Source of the DNA: Elusimicrobia bacterium CG_4_9_14_3_um_filter_62_55
GTDB taxonomy: Bacteria > Elusimicrobiota > Elusimicrobia > UBA1565
Assembly (NCBI GenBank): GCA_002790095.1
Contig: PFUL01000010.1
Coordinates: forward strand, 1 to 33,667
Direction: 5' to 3'
DNA: 33,667 nucleotides
The notes beneath the pieces were generated by a model, which searched no databases, was not told where the DNA came from, and saw only the letters and a list, made by a program, of their open reading frames with translations. The translations under genes and the position numbers were made by a program. Positions 7,317 through 15,262 of the stretch are shown here, piece after piece; positions within the stretch are counted from its first letter, which is position 1, and the number at the start of each line of letters is the position of its first letter.

Positions 7317-8153
7317 ATGAGACCGTTCTCTTTGCCGGCCGCCGTTATCATCCTTCTGTCCGCCGTTCCGGTGTTCGCCTCCGGGACGATTGAATCGATG
7401 CGCGCCGCCTCCGGGTCCGGCGTGAACGCCGCTTTCGCGGCGCTCTCGAAGGACATCTCCGTTGAGCAGGCCGCCAATTCCCGCCGTCGCCGCATCCGCA
7501 GGCTCAATCCCGCGGCGATCGACCGCAGCGAACCCTACGACTGCTCGAACCTGCCGGTCGTCGACCTCCGCAACGGGCGCCTCTACAAGAACGGGCAAGA
7601 GATCGGCCGCGCGAGCTCGTTTCAAGCGGCATGCACGGGTCAGGTCGCGTGGATGGATTCCTACGGCCGGCTGCATAAGGACGACCGAGAACTCGGCCGC
7701 GCGTCGCGCTACGAGATTTCGAAGTTCAACGGCGTCGTCGTCTGGACGGATTCCTACGGGCGGCTTCACCGCGACGAGGAGGAACTCGGACGCCATCAGA
7801 ACTATTACTTCGCCTACGCGAGCGGCGTCGTGGTCTGGACCGACAGCAGCGGCGATCTGCACCGGAACTCCGAAGAAATCGCCAGCCGCCCGCGCGACTA
7901 TAAGGTCGCGGATTTCACGGGCGACGTCGTATGGCGCGACAGTTGGGACGATCTCTATAAAAACGGCGAGAAGCTCGGCCGGGCTCAACGATACGAGGTC
8001 TCCTACCGGACCGGCGACGTCGCTTGGACCGACAGTTGGCGCGGTCTGTACAAGAACGGACGCAAGGTCGCCGACGGCGTGAACTCGTTTAGTCTGCGCT
8101 CCGACGGCATCGTGACCTGGCGCGACAGCCGCGGCGAATTGCACTACGCCTGA
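7317..8153 (+). CDS. Secreted protein with seven ~31-residue Trp/Asp repeats
   Basis: A 278-residue protein. Residues 1-21 are a signal peptide (cleavage near VFA-SG). A basic linker (RRRRIRR, about 56-62) follows. From residue 81 to the end there are six full repeats and one partial repeat of about 31 residues, consensus VxWxDSxGxLxKNGxELGRAxxY, ending each time with a Gly before the next strand. The count and length suggest a small seven-bladed propeller or a beta-solenoid; the family is not one I recognise. C76 and C106 are the only cysteines and could form a disulphide. Its gene starts behind GAGGAAT and ends 20 bases before a strong terminator, so it is monocistronic. Confidence 0.8.
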   Translation: MRPFSLPAAVIILLSAVPVFASGTIESMRAASGSGVNAAFAALSKDISVEQAANSRRRRIRRLNPAAIDRSEPYDCSNLPVVDLRNGRLYKNGQEIGRASSFQAACTGQVAWMDSYGRLHKDDRELGRASRYEISKFNGVVVWTDSYGRLHRDEEELGRHQNYYFAYASGVVVWTDSSGDLHRNSEEIASRPRDYKVADFTGDVVWRDSWDDLYKNGEKLGRAQRYEVSYRTGDVAWTDSWRGLYKNGRKVADGVNSFSLRSDGIVTWRDSRGELHYA

Positions 8154-8172
8154 AGCCGTTCTTCGTCCTGAA

Positions 8173-8210
8173 GGATTCCCGCCCCCCCGGAGGGGACGGG
8201 AACCTTTTTT
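8173..8210 (+). terminator. Rho-independent terminator
   Basis: A GC-rich hairpin, TTCCCG-C-CCCC with GGGG-A-CGGGAA, is followed by CCTTTTTT. It ends the repeat-protein transcript. A TATGAT directly after it (8212-8217) may be the -10 of the following gene. Confidence 0.85.
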
Positions 8211-8240
8211 GTATGATGGCCGTAGTTCCACCGACCCCGT

Positions 8241-10286
8241 ATGCTGATCGCCTTCACCCATAATCTCAAACGCTCGGATTCCGAGGCGGAAGCGGAATTC
8301 GACGCCCCGGAGACGGTCGCCGCGATCAGCGAGGCGCTCGAGCGTCTCGGCCACAGGGTCGAGCGCATCGATGTCGGGGGACCGCCCTCGCGCGTCCTTT
8401 CCCGCTTGGAGGCCCTGGTTCCGGACCTGGTGTTCAATACGGCAGAGGGAAGCGGAGGACGCTTTCGCGAGGCCTTTTTCCCCGCCGTGTTCGACCGTCT
8501 CGGCCTGCCCTTTACCGGCTCGGACGCGTATGTCTGCGCGCTGACGATGGACAAGGCGATGGCCAAGCGGGTCGTCTCGGAGGCCGGGGTTCCGACCCCG
8601 AAGGCCGCGCTCGTCACCGGAGAGGATTCCCTCAACGCGCTGGAGTTGTCTTTCCCCGTCATTTTGAAGCCGAACTTCGAAGGCAGTTCGGTCGGCGTCA
8701 GCGCCGATTCCATCATCAAAACCAAGGAGGCGCTCGCGCCCGCGATCCGGGCGATGCTCGCGCGCTTCCCGGACGGCGTTCTCGTCGAGGAATTCGTGGT
8801 CGGCCGGGATTTCAGCGTCGGATGGTTGGAACGGGCGCCGGGTTCGGGAATCCTCGCTCCGGCGGAATACGAGTTCGCTCCGGGATCGGCGGGTGAACCC
8901 GGATTCGAGATTTACGACTTTAAATTGAAGAACGAAAACCCGGACGCCGTGACGGTGCGGGTTCCGGCGAACCTGGAGGCGGGTGTCCTCGCCGAATTGG
9001 AAAGATTCGCCGGCATCGCGGTACGCACGCTCGGTTTGCGCGATCTGGCTCGGGTCGATTTCCGCGTCACCGCCGAGGGCGCGATCCGCTTTATCGAAGT
9101 GAACGCCCTTCCGAGTTTGGAGCCCGGCGCGAGTCTCTACGAGGCCGCGAAACTTCGCGGCCTTGATTCGATCGATCGGGTGCTGGAGTCCGTCGTCTCC
9201 AGCGCCGCGCTGCGCTTCGGCGCGGATCTTCGCCCGAGGACCGCGCGGCGTTCCCGGAGGGCTCTGCGAGTCGGATTCACCTACAACGAAAAGCGCGTGA
9301 CCCCGGGCTACGATCCCGTGACCGATGCCGAAGTGGAATTCGACGCTCCGAAAACGCTCAACTCGATCCGGGGCGCCATCGCGTCCTTCGGCCATACGGT
9401 GATCGACCTCGAGGCCACTCCGGATCTCTCTCACAAGCTCATCGACGCCGACGTGGACGTCGTTTTCAACATCGCCGAGGGGATTCAGGGACGAAACCGC
9501 GAGTCTCAGGTACCGGCGCTCTTGGAACTGGTGGGAATTCCCTACACCGGTTCGGACGCGACGACCTTGGCGTTGACGCTGGATAAAGGACTCGCGAAGC
9601 GTCTCGTGTCCGAAGTGGGCGTTCGGACGCCCGCGTTCCAGTTGTTCATCACCGGGAAGGAGAAGCTGTCCCCCGGGTTGAGCTTCCCGCTGGTCGTCAA
9701 GCCGTTGGGGGAGGGAAGTTCGAAAGGGGTGCATCGCTCCAGTGTCGTCTACGATGAAGCGGCGCTCCGTAAGGAAACGGGGGAATTGATCGACCGCTAC
9801 GGCCAGACCGTGATCGCCGAGGAGTTCCTTCCCGGACGCGAATTCACCGTCGCGCTGTTGGGTGAGAAGCGGCCTCGGGTGCTTCCGCCTATGGAGATCG
9901 TGTTTTCACCGGCCGCCGGCAAGGACCCGGTATACACCTACGCGCATAAGCTCGATGTGAACGAGGAGGTCCGCTACGAAGCGCCGGCGAAATTGGAACC
10001 CGCGCTTCGCGCCCGATTGGAGCGCGCCTCCCGGGCCGCCTTCCGGGCTCTCGGCTGCCGGGACGTTGCCCGCGTCGATTTACGCCTCGACGCGAAAGGG
10101 CACGTGAATTTTATCGAATGCAACCCGCTCCCAGGCCTCACGCCGGGCTGGTCGGATCTATGCCTGATCGCCGAGGGCGCCGGAATGGATTACCCGTCCT
10201 TGATCCGTGAAATTATGGATCCCGCGATTCGGCGCTACAAAGACGCGACCAAGCAGCTTCTGAAAGCGGAAACTCCCGCGAGTTGA
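8241..10286 (+). CDS. Fused double D-alanine-D-alanine-ligase-like ATP-grasp protein
   Basis: At 681 residues this is about twice the length of a normal Ddl ligase. Two homologous halves (about 1-325 and 345-670) each show the Ddl layout: an N-terminal Rossmann-like part ending in FNTAEG / FNIAEG, then PFTGSDA...LTMDK / PYTGSDA...LTLDK, the ATP-grasp core (ILKPNFEGSSVGV / VVKPLGEGSSKGV), and the metal-binding ending IEVNALPSLEPG / IECNPLPGLTPG. The second half keeps the Ddl-like LPGLTPG; in the first the glycine is Ser (LPSLEPG). Both halves keep many ligase residues, so both may act, perhaps on different substrates. True DdlB would be single-domain. It lies one base from an aminopeptidase gene, suggesting joint synthesis and breakdown of a small (D-)peptide; that is inference. 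Confidence 0.9.
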   Translation: MLIAFTHNLKRSDSEAEAEFDAPETVAAISEALERLGHRVERIDVGGPPSRVLSRLEALVPDLVFNTAEGSGGRFREAFFPAVFDRLGLPFTGSDAYVCALTMDKAMAKRVVSEAGVPTPKAALVTGEDSLNALELSFPVILKPNFEGSSVGVSADSIIKTKEALAPAIRAMLARFPDGVLVEEFVVGRDFSVGWLERAPGSGILAPAEYEFAPGSAGEPGFEIYDFKLKNENPDAVTVRVPANLEAGVLAELERFAGIAVRTLGLRDLARVDFRVTAEGAIRFIEVNALPSLEPGASLYEAAKLRGLDSIDRVLESVVSSAALRFGADLRPRTARRSRRALRVGFTYNEKRVTPGYDPVTDAEVEFDAPKTLNSIRGAIASFGHTVIDLEATPDLSHKLIDADVDVVFNIAEGIQGRNRESQVPALLELVGIPYTGSDATTLALTLDKGLAKRLVSEVGVRTPAFQLFITGKEKLSPGLSFPLVVKPLGEGSSKGVHRSSVVYDEAALRKETGELIDRYGQTVIAEEFLPGREFTVALLGEKRPRVLPPMEIVFSPAAGKDPVYTYAHKLDVNEEVRYEAPAKLEPALRARLERASRAAFRALGCRDVARVDLRLDAKGHVNFIECNPLPGLTPGWSDLCLIAEGAGMDYPSLIREIMDPAIRRYKDATKQLLKAETPAS

Positions 10287-10287
10287 C

Positions 10288-11415
10288 ATGATCAACCCGA
10301 CGCCTCCGCCCCCGCCTTCTCCCCGCAAACGCTTTCGCGAACTCGGATTGTCCTTGGGCCGCTTTAAGACCGGCCGCTACAACGCGATCACCGATGTCCG
10401 CGGCGTACGCGTCGGCCACTGCACGCGGATCGGCCGTTCCCACCGGCGGGGCGTCAATAAAGGCGCGATTCGCACGGGGGTCACGGCCATCCTCCCCAAT
10501 GAGGGAAACGTTTACATGGACCGAGTCGTCGGCGGCGGTTTCGTGCTCAACGGGGCCGGCGAGGTCGCCGGTCTGACCCAGGTGATGGAGTGGGGGATGA
10601 TTGAGACCCCGATCATGCTGACGAATACGCTCTCGGTGGGCGCCGTTTCCGAGGCGGTCGTCCGCTATATGGTTCAGCAGCACCCGGACATCGGGATCGA
10701 TAAGGACGTGATGATCCCCTTGGTCGGCGAATGCGACGACTCGTGGATGAACGACATCGGAACGCGGAGCATTTTGCCCTCTCATGTGGTTCAGGCGATG
10801 GAATCGGCGCGTTCAGGACCTGTTCCAGAAGGGAACGTCGGCGGCGGAACGGGCATGATCACCTGCGACTTCAAGGGGGGGATCGGAACCTCCTCGCGGA
10901 AGATTCAAACGGGCGGTGGGGACTATACCATCGGTATTTTAGTGATGAGCAACTTCGGGGAGCGCAAAGATCTCCGCGTGGACGGGCATCCGGTCGGACG
11001 CATTTTGGACGATCGGTTCAAGGAGATCGCCGTTCGGCGCACGAATTATGGGAGCATCATCGCCGTGCTCGCCACCGACGCGCCGCTCATGCCCAACCAG
11101 CTCAACCGATTGTCCAAGCGGGTCGCCTTGGGGATCGGGCGGGCCGGTTCCTACGCGGGGCACGGATCCGGGGAGATCGTCCTCGGATTTTCGACCGCGA
11201 ACCGCGTCCCGCGCGGCGGCGAGAAGCGGGTTTACAAGATGCGCGTCCTTCAAGATGAGGCGATGAATCCGCTCTATGAAGCGTCCATCGAATGCACGGA
11301 AGAGGCGATTCTCAATGCGCTGTGCATGGGCGAGGACATGGAAGGAATCAACGGGAATTTCTCCCCGGCCTTGCCCCTCGACGAGATCGTCGAGATTCTC
11401 TCTAAGCGGTTTTAG
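10288..11415 (+). CDS. P1-family (DmpA/BapA-type) self-cleaving aminopeptidase
   Basis: A 375-residue protein of the DmpA fold. Family motifs are GAIRTGVTAILP (about 59-70), GNVGGGTGM (182-190), KGGIGTSSR (196-204) and YGSIIAVLATDAPL (254-267). In the family a Gly-Ser bond in this last motif (Gly249-Ser250 in DmpA) is cut autocatalytically to expose the serine nucleophile; here this would be Gly255-Ser256. DmpA and BapA release N-terminal D- or beta-amino acids from small peptides. No signal peptide is seen; the N-terminus is proline-rich. It starts one base after the double ligase stop and overlaps the converging hemerythrin gene by 14 bases at its 3' end. Confidence 0.92.
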   Translation: MINPTPPPPPSPRKRFRELGLSLGRFKTGRYNAITDVRGVRVGHCTRIGRSHRRGVNKGAIRTGVTAILPNEGNVYMDRVVGGGFVLNGAGEVAGLTQVMEWGMIETPIMLTNTLSVGAVSEAVVRYMVQQHPDIGIDKDVMIPLVGECDDSWMNDIGTRSILPSHVVQAMESARSGPVPEGNVGGGTGMITCDFKGGIGTSSRKIQTGGGDYTIGILVMSNFGERKDLRVDGHPVGRILDDRFKEIAVRRTNYGSIIAVLATDAPLMPNQLNRLSKRVALGIGRAGSYAGHGSGEIVLGFSTANRVPRGGEKRVYKMRVLQDEAMNPLYEASIECTEEAILNALCMGEDMEGINGNFSPALPLDEIVEILSKRF

Positions 11416-11875
11416 CTTCGAACGCCGCGTCGGACGCCGCGAATTCCTTTTCGAGCTCCACTTGATCGGTTTCGGTCAAGATCTGATCGGCCATGCGGAA
11501 CAGGATCATCTCCTCTTTCTTGATGTGTTCGCGAAGCAAAGAAACGAACTGAGAGAGGCACGTTTTGACCTCCGCTTCGTCGCCGGCATGGAGCGCTTCC
11601 GCAGCGCGGCGGATCAGCGCACGGCCCGTTTGATGCTCGTCGATCATGCAGCCGATCGGACCGCCTTCCTGGGGCATGCCCCGTTTGACGAGCAGAGGGA
11701 ACAACCGATCCTCTTCCTTGCCGTGATGGCGTTTGTCGGAGAAGTCGCGAATGAACTCCAGGCAATCCGCGATCGCGGTACGTTCGAGCGAGTGTGCGCG
11801 GCAGAGTTCGGAAACGCGATCCAAGGTCTGTTCGATTTTTCGGTGTTCGCCGCTCAGGGTATCGGTTGCTTTCAT
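11402..11875 (-). CDS. Hemerythrin-like domain protein
   Basis: A 157-residue four-helix protein starting at the ATG ending at 11875, behind GGAGG; an ATG six codons upstream has no such site. Candidate iron ligands are H11, the HH pair with the following EE (about 50-55, RHHGKEED), H81 in DEHQTG, and H116 with E in REHIKKEE, matching the H-HxxxE-H-HxxxE(D) pattern of hemerythrins. Such cytoplasmic proteins bind O2 or respond to NO and oxidative stress. It is preceded on the same strand by the FecR-like gene, 51 bases away, and ends inside the converging aminopeptidase gene. Confidence 0.93.
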   Translation of the reverse strand: MKATDTLSGEHRKIEQTLDRVSELCRAHSLERTAIADCLEFIRDFSDKRHHGKEEDRLFPLLVKRGMPQEGGPIGCMIDEHQTGRALIRRAAEALHAGDEAEVKTCLSQFVSLLREHIKKEEMILFRMADQILTETDQVELEKEFAASDAAFEAKTA

Positions 11876-11926
11876 GAGTCCTCCATACAACAATAAGCAA
11901 CAGAATAGCCGCCGTCGGGGGACGGT

Positions 11927-13207
11927 TTAGCGGCGGCGCCCGCCTCCGCGCGGAGAGCCCCTTCTCTGATTTTGCGGCCGGCGGCGATTCTGGGTCGGGG
12001 CGCGGGAGGGGCCTTGGCGGGGCTGCCGTGCCCCGGGATTGCGTCTGTCGGGCCGTCGCTCGGGTGTGCGGTTTTCGGGCCGTCTTTGCTCAGGAGACCG
12101 TCGTTTTTGCTCCTTGGGGCGCGTGCCGTCCTGCCGCGGCCGGCGCATTTCGCGCGTCGGCGACTTGGGCGTCGCGAACTCCTCCCGGCGTTTTTGCATC
12201 CGACGCTGCATCCTCTCGCGCGTTGCGGGATCGCGCATGCCGCGTTCGAACGCGCGGCGCCGCGCTTGGCTCCGTTCCCGCGCGGGCATGCGCCGCCAAT
12301 TCTCTTTGAGAAACGCCTGACGCCCGTTCATATGGGCGACGCGATCCCTGTGTCCGCGCAAACGGCGCAGTTCCCGAATCTCCGGAGGCGCGCGGCGCGC
12401 GCCGCGTTCGAAGCGGATTTCCTGGCGGGGCGCGAGCATCCGTTCGGGAGATTTTTCGTCCGCCCGGTCGGTAACCGCGACTCTTCCCTCGTCGAAGACG
12501 CCGATGTCCGTCTCCCCGTTCTCTGCGACCTGGACGGCGAATTCGGTTCCCCGCACCGCGGCGACGGCTACGGGACTGCGTATGCGCATGCCGTAGCCGC
12601 GGCGCTTCGCCCAATTGAGCTTCGCGACCACCGTCCCAACGGCGAGATCGATGAGGGAATCCTTCTTCTCGATCGATCCTACCGTCACGCGCGATCCCGC
12701 GGAAAATTCCATAACGCTGTCGGAGGCGAGGGCGATTTCGACCCGCCCGGAGGAAGACACGTCCAGACGGTCTCCCGCCTGCAAAGGCGCGTCGGCTTGC
12801 GCGAACGAGGCCTCTCCCGCGGCATTGGTGAGCAGGACTTTGCCTTCCACGGCCGTGATTCGGGCGTCCCAAGAGGAAGATTCTTCCTCTCCCTCCGCGT
12901 CGGGGGCGGCGTCGCGGGCGGCCTCGGGAGGCGTCGCGGCGGGCGGCGCCGGGATTTCCTGAGGGGTCTTCGCGATGAGGGGCTCGCGGGGCGCATCGGC
13001 CGGGCGACGGGAAATCCAAACGGCGACCGCGAGCGCCGCGGCGGCGGGGACGGCGGTCCAAATGAGAAAACGCCGCCCGTGAGGGCGTTCCGGATGGATG
13101 CGCGCGAATACGGCCGTGCGCTGCTTCAGCCAGCCTTGCGGGCCGCGCCGGACCATGACCGCGCGGGCGAGGCCCTTCCAGAAACCGGCGTCGTGCTCGT
13201 CTTTCAC
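11927..13207 (-). CDS. FecR-domain membrane protein with long arginine-rich tail
   Basis: A 426-residue protein starting at GTG 13207, whose GTGA overlaps the stop of the ECF sigma gene; longer in-frame starts would lie inside that gene. Layout: a cytoplasmic N-terminus of about 45 residues, one membrane segment (47-65), a Pro/Ala/Glu linker, a FecR domain (about 117-250, with VAAVRGTEFAV typical of the family), then about 160 residues extremely rich in Arg, Pro and Gln. The position behind a sigma factor suggests it regulates or senses for it, as FecR-type anti-sigma proteins do. The tail would lie outside the membrane and could bind anionic polymers such as peptidoglycan, LPS or nucleic acid; that is inference. 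A small hairpin, CCGTC/GACGG, follows the gene. Confidence 0.85.
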   Translation of the reverse strand: MKDEHDAGFWKGLARAVMVRRGPQGWLKQRTAVFARIHPERPHGRRFLIWTAVPAAAALAVAVWISRRPADAPREPLIAKTPQEIPAPPAATPPEAARDAAPDAEGEEESSSWDARITAVEGKVLLTNAAGEASFAQADAPLQAGDRLDVSSSGRVEIALASDSVMEFSAGSRVTVGSIEKKDSLIDLAVGTVVAKLNWAKRRGYGMRIRSPVAVAAVRGTEFAVQVAENGETDIGVFDEGRVAVTDRADEKSPERMLAPRQEIRFERGARRAPPEIRELRRLRGHRDRVAHMNGRQAFLKENWRRMPARERSQARRRAFERGMRDPATRERMQRRMQKRREEFATPKSPTREMRRPRQDGTRPKEQKRRSPEQRRPENRTPERRPDRRNPGARQPRQGPSRAPTQNRRRPQNQRRGSPRGGGRRR

Positions 13208-13803
13208 GCGCTCCCCCGACCGCCGCCCGCGAGCGGTTCGAGTTTCCTGCGGACCGCGTGCAGATGGGCTTTCACGGTGCCTTCCGCGACTCCCATCGCC
13301 TGCGCGATTTCCTTGAGTTCCATCCCGGCGGCGCGCATTAACGCGGCGGTTCTCTGGCGGAGGGGGAGTTCGGCGATGCCTCGGCGCACCGCGGCGTCGT
13401 GTTCGGCCGAGAGGGCGCCTCCTTCCGGATTCGCTTCGAGCGCGGGGTCCCGGAGCGACTCGACCCAAGACCGCCGGGCCTCGTCGGCGGACGCGTCGAG
13501 CCGGACGAAGCGGCGAAGGCGGTCCCAGCGCATCGCCGAGTGCGTTTTATTCACGAGAATACGGCAAAGCCAGTTGCGGAATTTGGCGTCCCCCCGGAAT
13601 TTCGGGAGCGCGCGCCACGCGGAGACGAAGGCGTCTTGGACGATATCCTCGCTTTTGGCTTCATCATGGGTCATGGCGAATGCAAGGCTTGTGAGCAGGC
13701 GCTGATGCCGCTCGATCAGACTCCCGAAGGCTTCTTCATCCCCGAGCCGGGCCTGGGCGACCAGGTCGCCGTCCGGATCGGGTTGTTGTTGATCGCCGCT
13801 CAA
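13204..13803 (-). CDS. ECF-type RNA polymerase sigma factor
   Basis: A 199-residue sigma-70 family factor with region 2 at about 20-90 (DEEAFGSLIERHQ...DIVQDAFVSAWRALPKF) and region 4 at about 140-190 (LPLRQRTAALMRAAGMELKEIAQAMGVAEGTVKAHL). Region 3 is absent, as in ECF factors. The start is TTG, with AAGGA at proper spacing upstream; no ATG fits. It is coupled by GTGA overlap to the FecR-domain gene and begins about 90 bases after the outer-membrane-factor gene, with a promoter between them, so it may be a separate unit from the pump operon. Confidence 0.93.
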   Translation of the reverse strand: MSGDQQQPDPDGDLVAQARLGDEEAFGSLIERHQRLLTSLAFAMTHDEAKSEDIVQDAFVSAWRALPKFRGDAKFRNWLCRILVNKTHSAMRWDRLRRFVRLDASADEARRSWVESLRDPALEANPEGGALSAEHDAAVRRGIAELPLRQRTAALMRAAGMELKEIAQAMGVAEGTVKAHLHAVRRKLEPLAGGGRGSA

Positions 13804-13850
13804 AGCTCTTCCTTAGGACGCGCGCAGGAGCGCGAAGGTTTAGTCCCTAA

Positions 13851-13880
13851 GATATAACGGATTGTCTTTCAAAAGACAAT
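13851..13880 (-). promoter_or_regulatory. Promoter with palindromic operator ahead of the sigma-FecR genes
   Basis: On the minus strand TTGTCT (13879-13874), a 17-base spacer and TATATC (13856-13851) form a plausible sigma-70 promoter. The -35 lies in an inverted repeat, ATTGTCTTT/AAAGACAAT (13861-13880), which could be an operator. No T tract follows it in either direction, so it is unlikely to be a terminator. Confidence 0.5.
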
Positions 13881-13891
13881 GGCAGTTCGTT

Positions 13892-15262
13892 TCAGCGGAC
13901 AACGGCGTCGTCGACCAAGGAATCCGTCAGGCGCCGCCATTCAAGATTCAGGCGGCGCCATTGCACGAAACGGTCGATTTCCTCGAAGCGCACCGAGTCC
14001 AGGCGATTGACCGATTCGATATAGTCGTTGAGGGACACCTTCCCGAAGGTGTAGTTTTCCGTTTCCTCATCCAGGACCGAACGGGCCAACCCGATCTTCT
14101 GCGTGGCGACGTCGAGCAGTTCCTTTTCACGGCCGATGAAGAGAGCGAGATTATCGAGATCGGCGCTCAGCCTCCAGTCCGCGTTGACGGTGCCGAGCGC
14201 GCGTTTTCGCTCCGCGATTTTGGCGGTCTCGGCCTCGGCGCGGTCGACCTGATTGCCCAGAGGAAACAGCAGAGAGAACCCGCCGAGCGCCCTGTCTTCC
14301 CGGGGACGGTCGATCCCCCGCGAGAAACCGGTTCGCTCGACGCCCGCGAAGAGTTCCAGAGACGGCAGGAGGTCGTCCAATTCGCGGGCGGTGGTCAGCG
14401 CGCTTTGGCGTTCGAGCAGGCGCAGGATGCGGAAAGTCCTGCCGGATTCCCGAAAAGCCGCCGCGGCCGCGGCGCGGTCCTCGGGCGCCGCGAACGCGCC
14501 TTCGGGGCGTACCGGGACCCAGTCGATCGGGGCGCGTTCGCGCAGCGCGCGGCGAACCAGATTGAGACGGCTCGCGTGGCGTTCCTGGAATTGGATCAGG
14601 CGTTCCTTCTTCGCGAGCACCTGCAGCGTGATCTTATCGACGTCGATCCGGTCGGCCACGCGGGCCTTGCGCCGCGCGCGCATGTTGTCGAGCAGCTTTT
14701 CGTTTTCCTTGTACGACGATTCGGCGATCCTCAGGTTCTCGTAGGCCTCGTACCAGTCGAGATAGAAGCCGGTGATCGCCGCGAAATAGTCCTCGTAGGC
14801 TTCGACGATCTGGTGGCGGGCGACCTCGACTTCGACGCCGACGAGCTTCGAGAGCAGGCGGGTCGACTTTCCGAACGCGTTTTCGGCGATCGGCTGGGTT
14901 AAAGTCAATCCGGCCGAGGAGGAAGCGCGTCCCGAGGCTCCGACCGGATTGAGGTCGTAGGACGCCTCGACGCTCGTCCCGGCTTTGGGAAAGAGCTTCG
15001 AAACGGAGACCGAGAGATCGTCGTCTCCCCCGTTTGGGTCGAGCCGCACGCCGAGTTCCTCGCGCACCGAGAACACCAGGTCGCGTGCGGGGAGGCGCGC
15101 GTCTTCGCGATAGCGCAGGGAAAGGCGGTCGACCAAAATTTCTTCGAAGCGCGTATCGTTCGCCGCCGCGTTGCGAAGGAAATCCTGCAGGGTCAGGGTT
15201 TGAGTCGACGCGCACCCCGGGGCGCCGAAGGCCAGCGCCAACGCGAGAAGAGGACCGGTCAT
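13892..15262 (-). CDS. TolC-like outer-membrane efflux lipoprotein
   Basis: A 456-residue outer-membrane factor starting at ATG 15262, which overlaps the pump stop by ATGA. Residues 1-17 look like a lipoprotein signal (LLALALAFGAPG-C17), though without the usual basic N-terminus. The body is alpha-helical with long amphipathic and coiled-coil stretches (about 140-235 and 315-430) and a pseudo-duplicated architecture, as in TolC/OprM; 'ASGRASSSAGLTLTQPIAENAFGKS' resembles the beta-barrel strand regions. It would form the trimeric outer-membrane channel for the RND pump encoded just before it. The longer reading frame upstream of 15262 lies within the pump gene. Confidence 0.85.
   Translation of the reverse strand: MTGPLLALALAFGAPGCASTQTLTLQDFLRNAAANDTRFEEILVDRLSLRYREDARLPARDLVFSVREELGVRLDPNGGDDDLSVSVSKLFPKAGTSVEASYDLNPVGASGRASSSAGLTLTQPIAENAFGKSTRLLSKLVGVEVEVARHQIVEAYEDYFAAITGFYLDWYEAYENLRIAESSYKENEKLLDNMRARRKARVADRIDVDKITLQVLAKKERLIQFQERHASRLNLVRRALRERAPIDWVPVRPEGAFAAPEDRAAAAAAFRESGRTFRILRLLERQSALTTARELDDLLPSLELFAGVERTGFSRGIDRPREDRALGGFSLLFPLGNQVDRAEAETAKIAERKRALGTVNADWRLSADLDNLALFIGREKELLDVATQKIGLARSVLDEETENYTFGKVSLNDYIESVNRLDSVRFEEIDRFVQWRRLNLEWRRLTDSLVDDAVVR

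Noticed and set aside
7212-9734. 840-residue open frame on the minus strand
   Set aside because: Antisense to the repeat protein and the first half of the double ligase, both of which have clear domains or signals; composition is not protein-like.
11972-13705. 577-residue open frame on the plus strand
   Set aside because: Antisense to the FecR and sigma genes, which are well supported.
13861-13880. Inverted repeat as a terminator of the outer-membrane-factor gene
   Set aside because: No T tract on either strand and the loop would be only two bases at full pairing; it overlaps a promoter instead.
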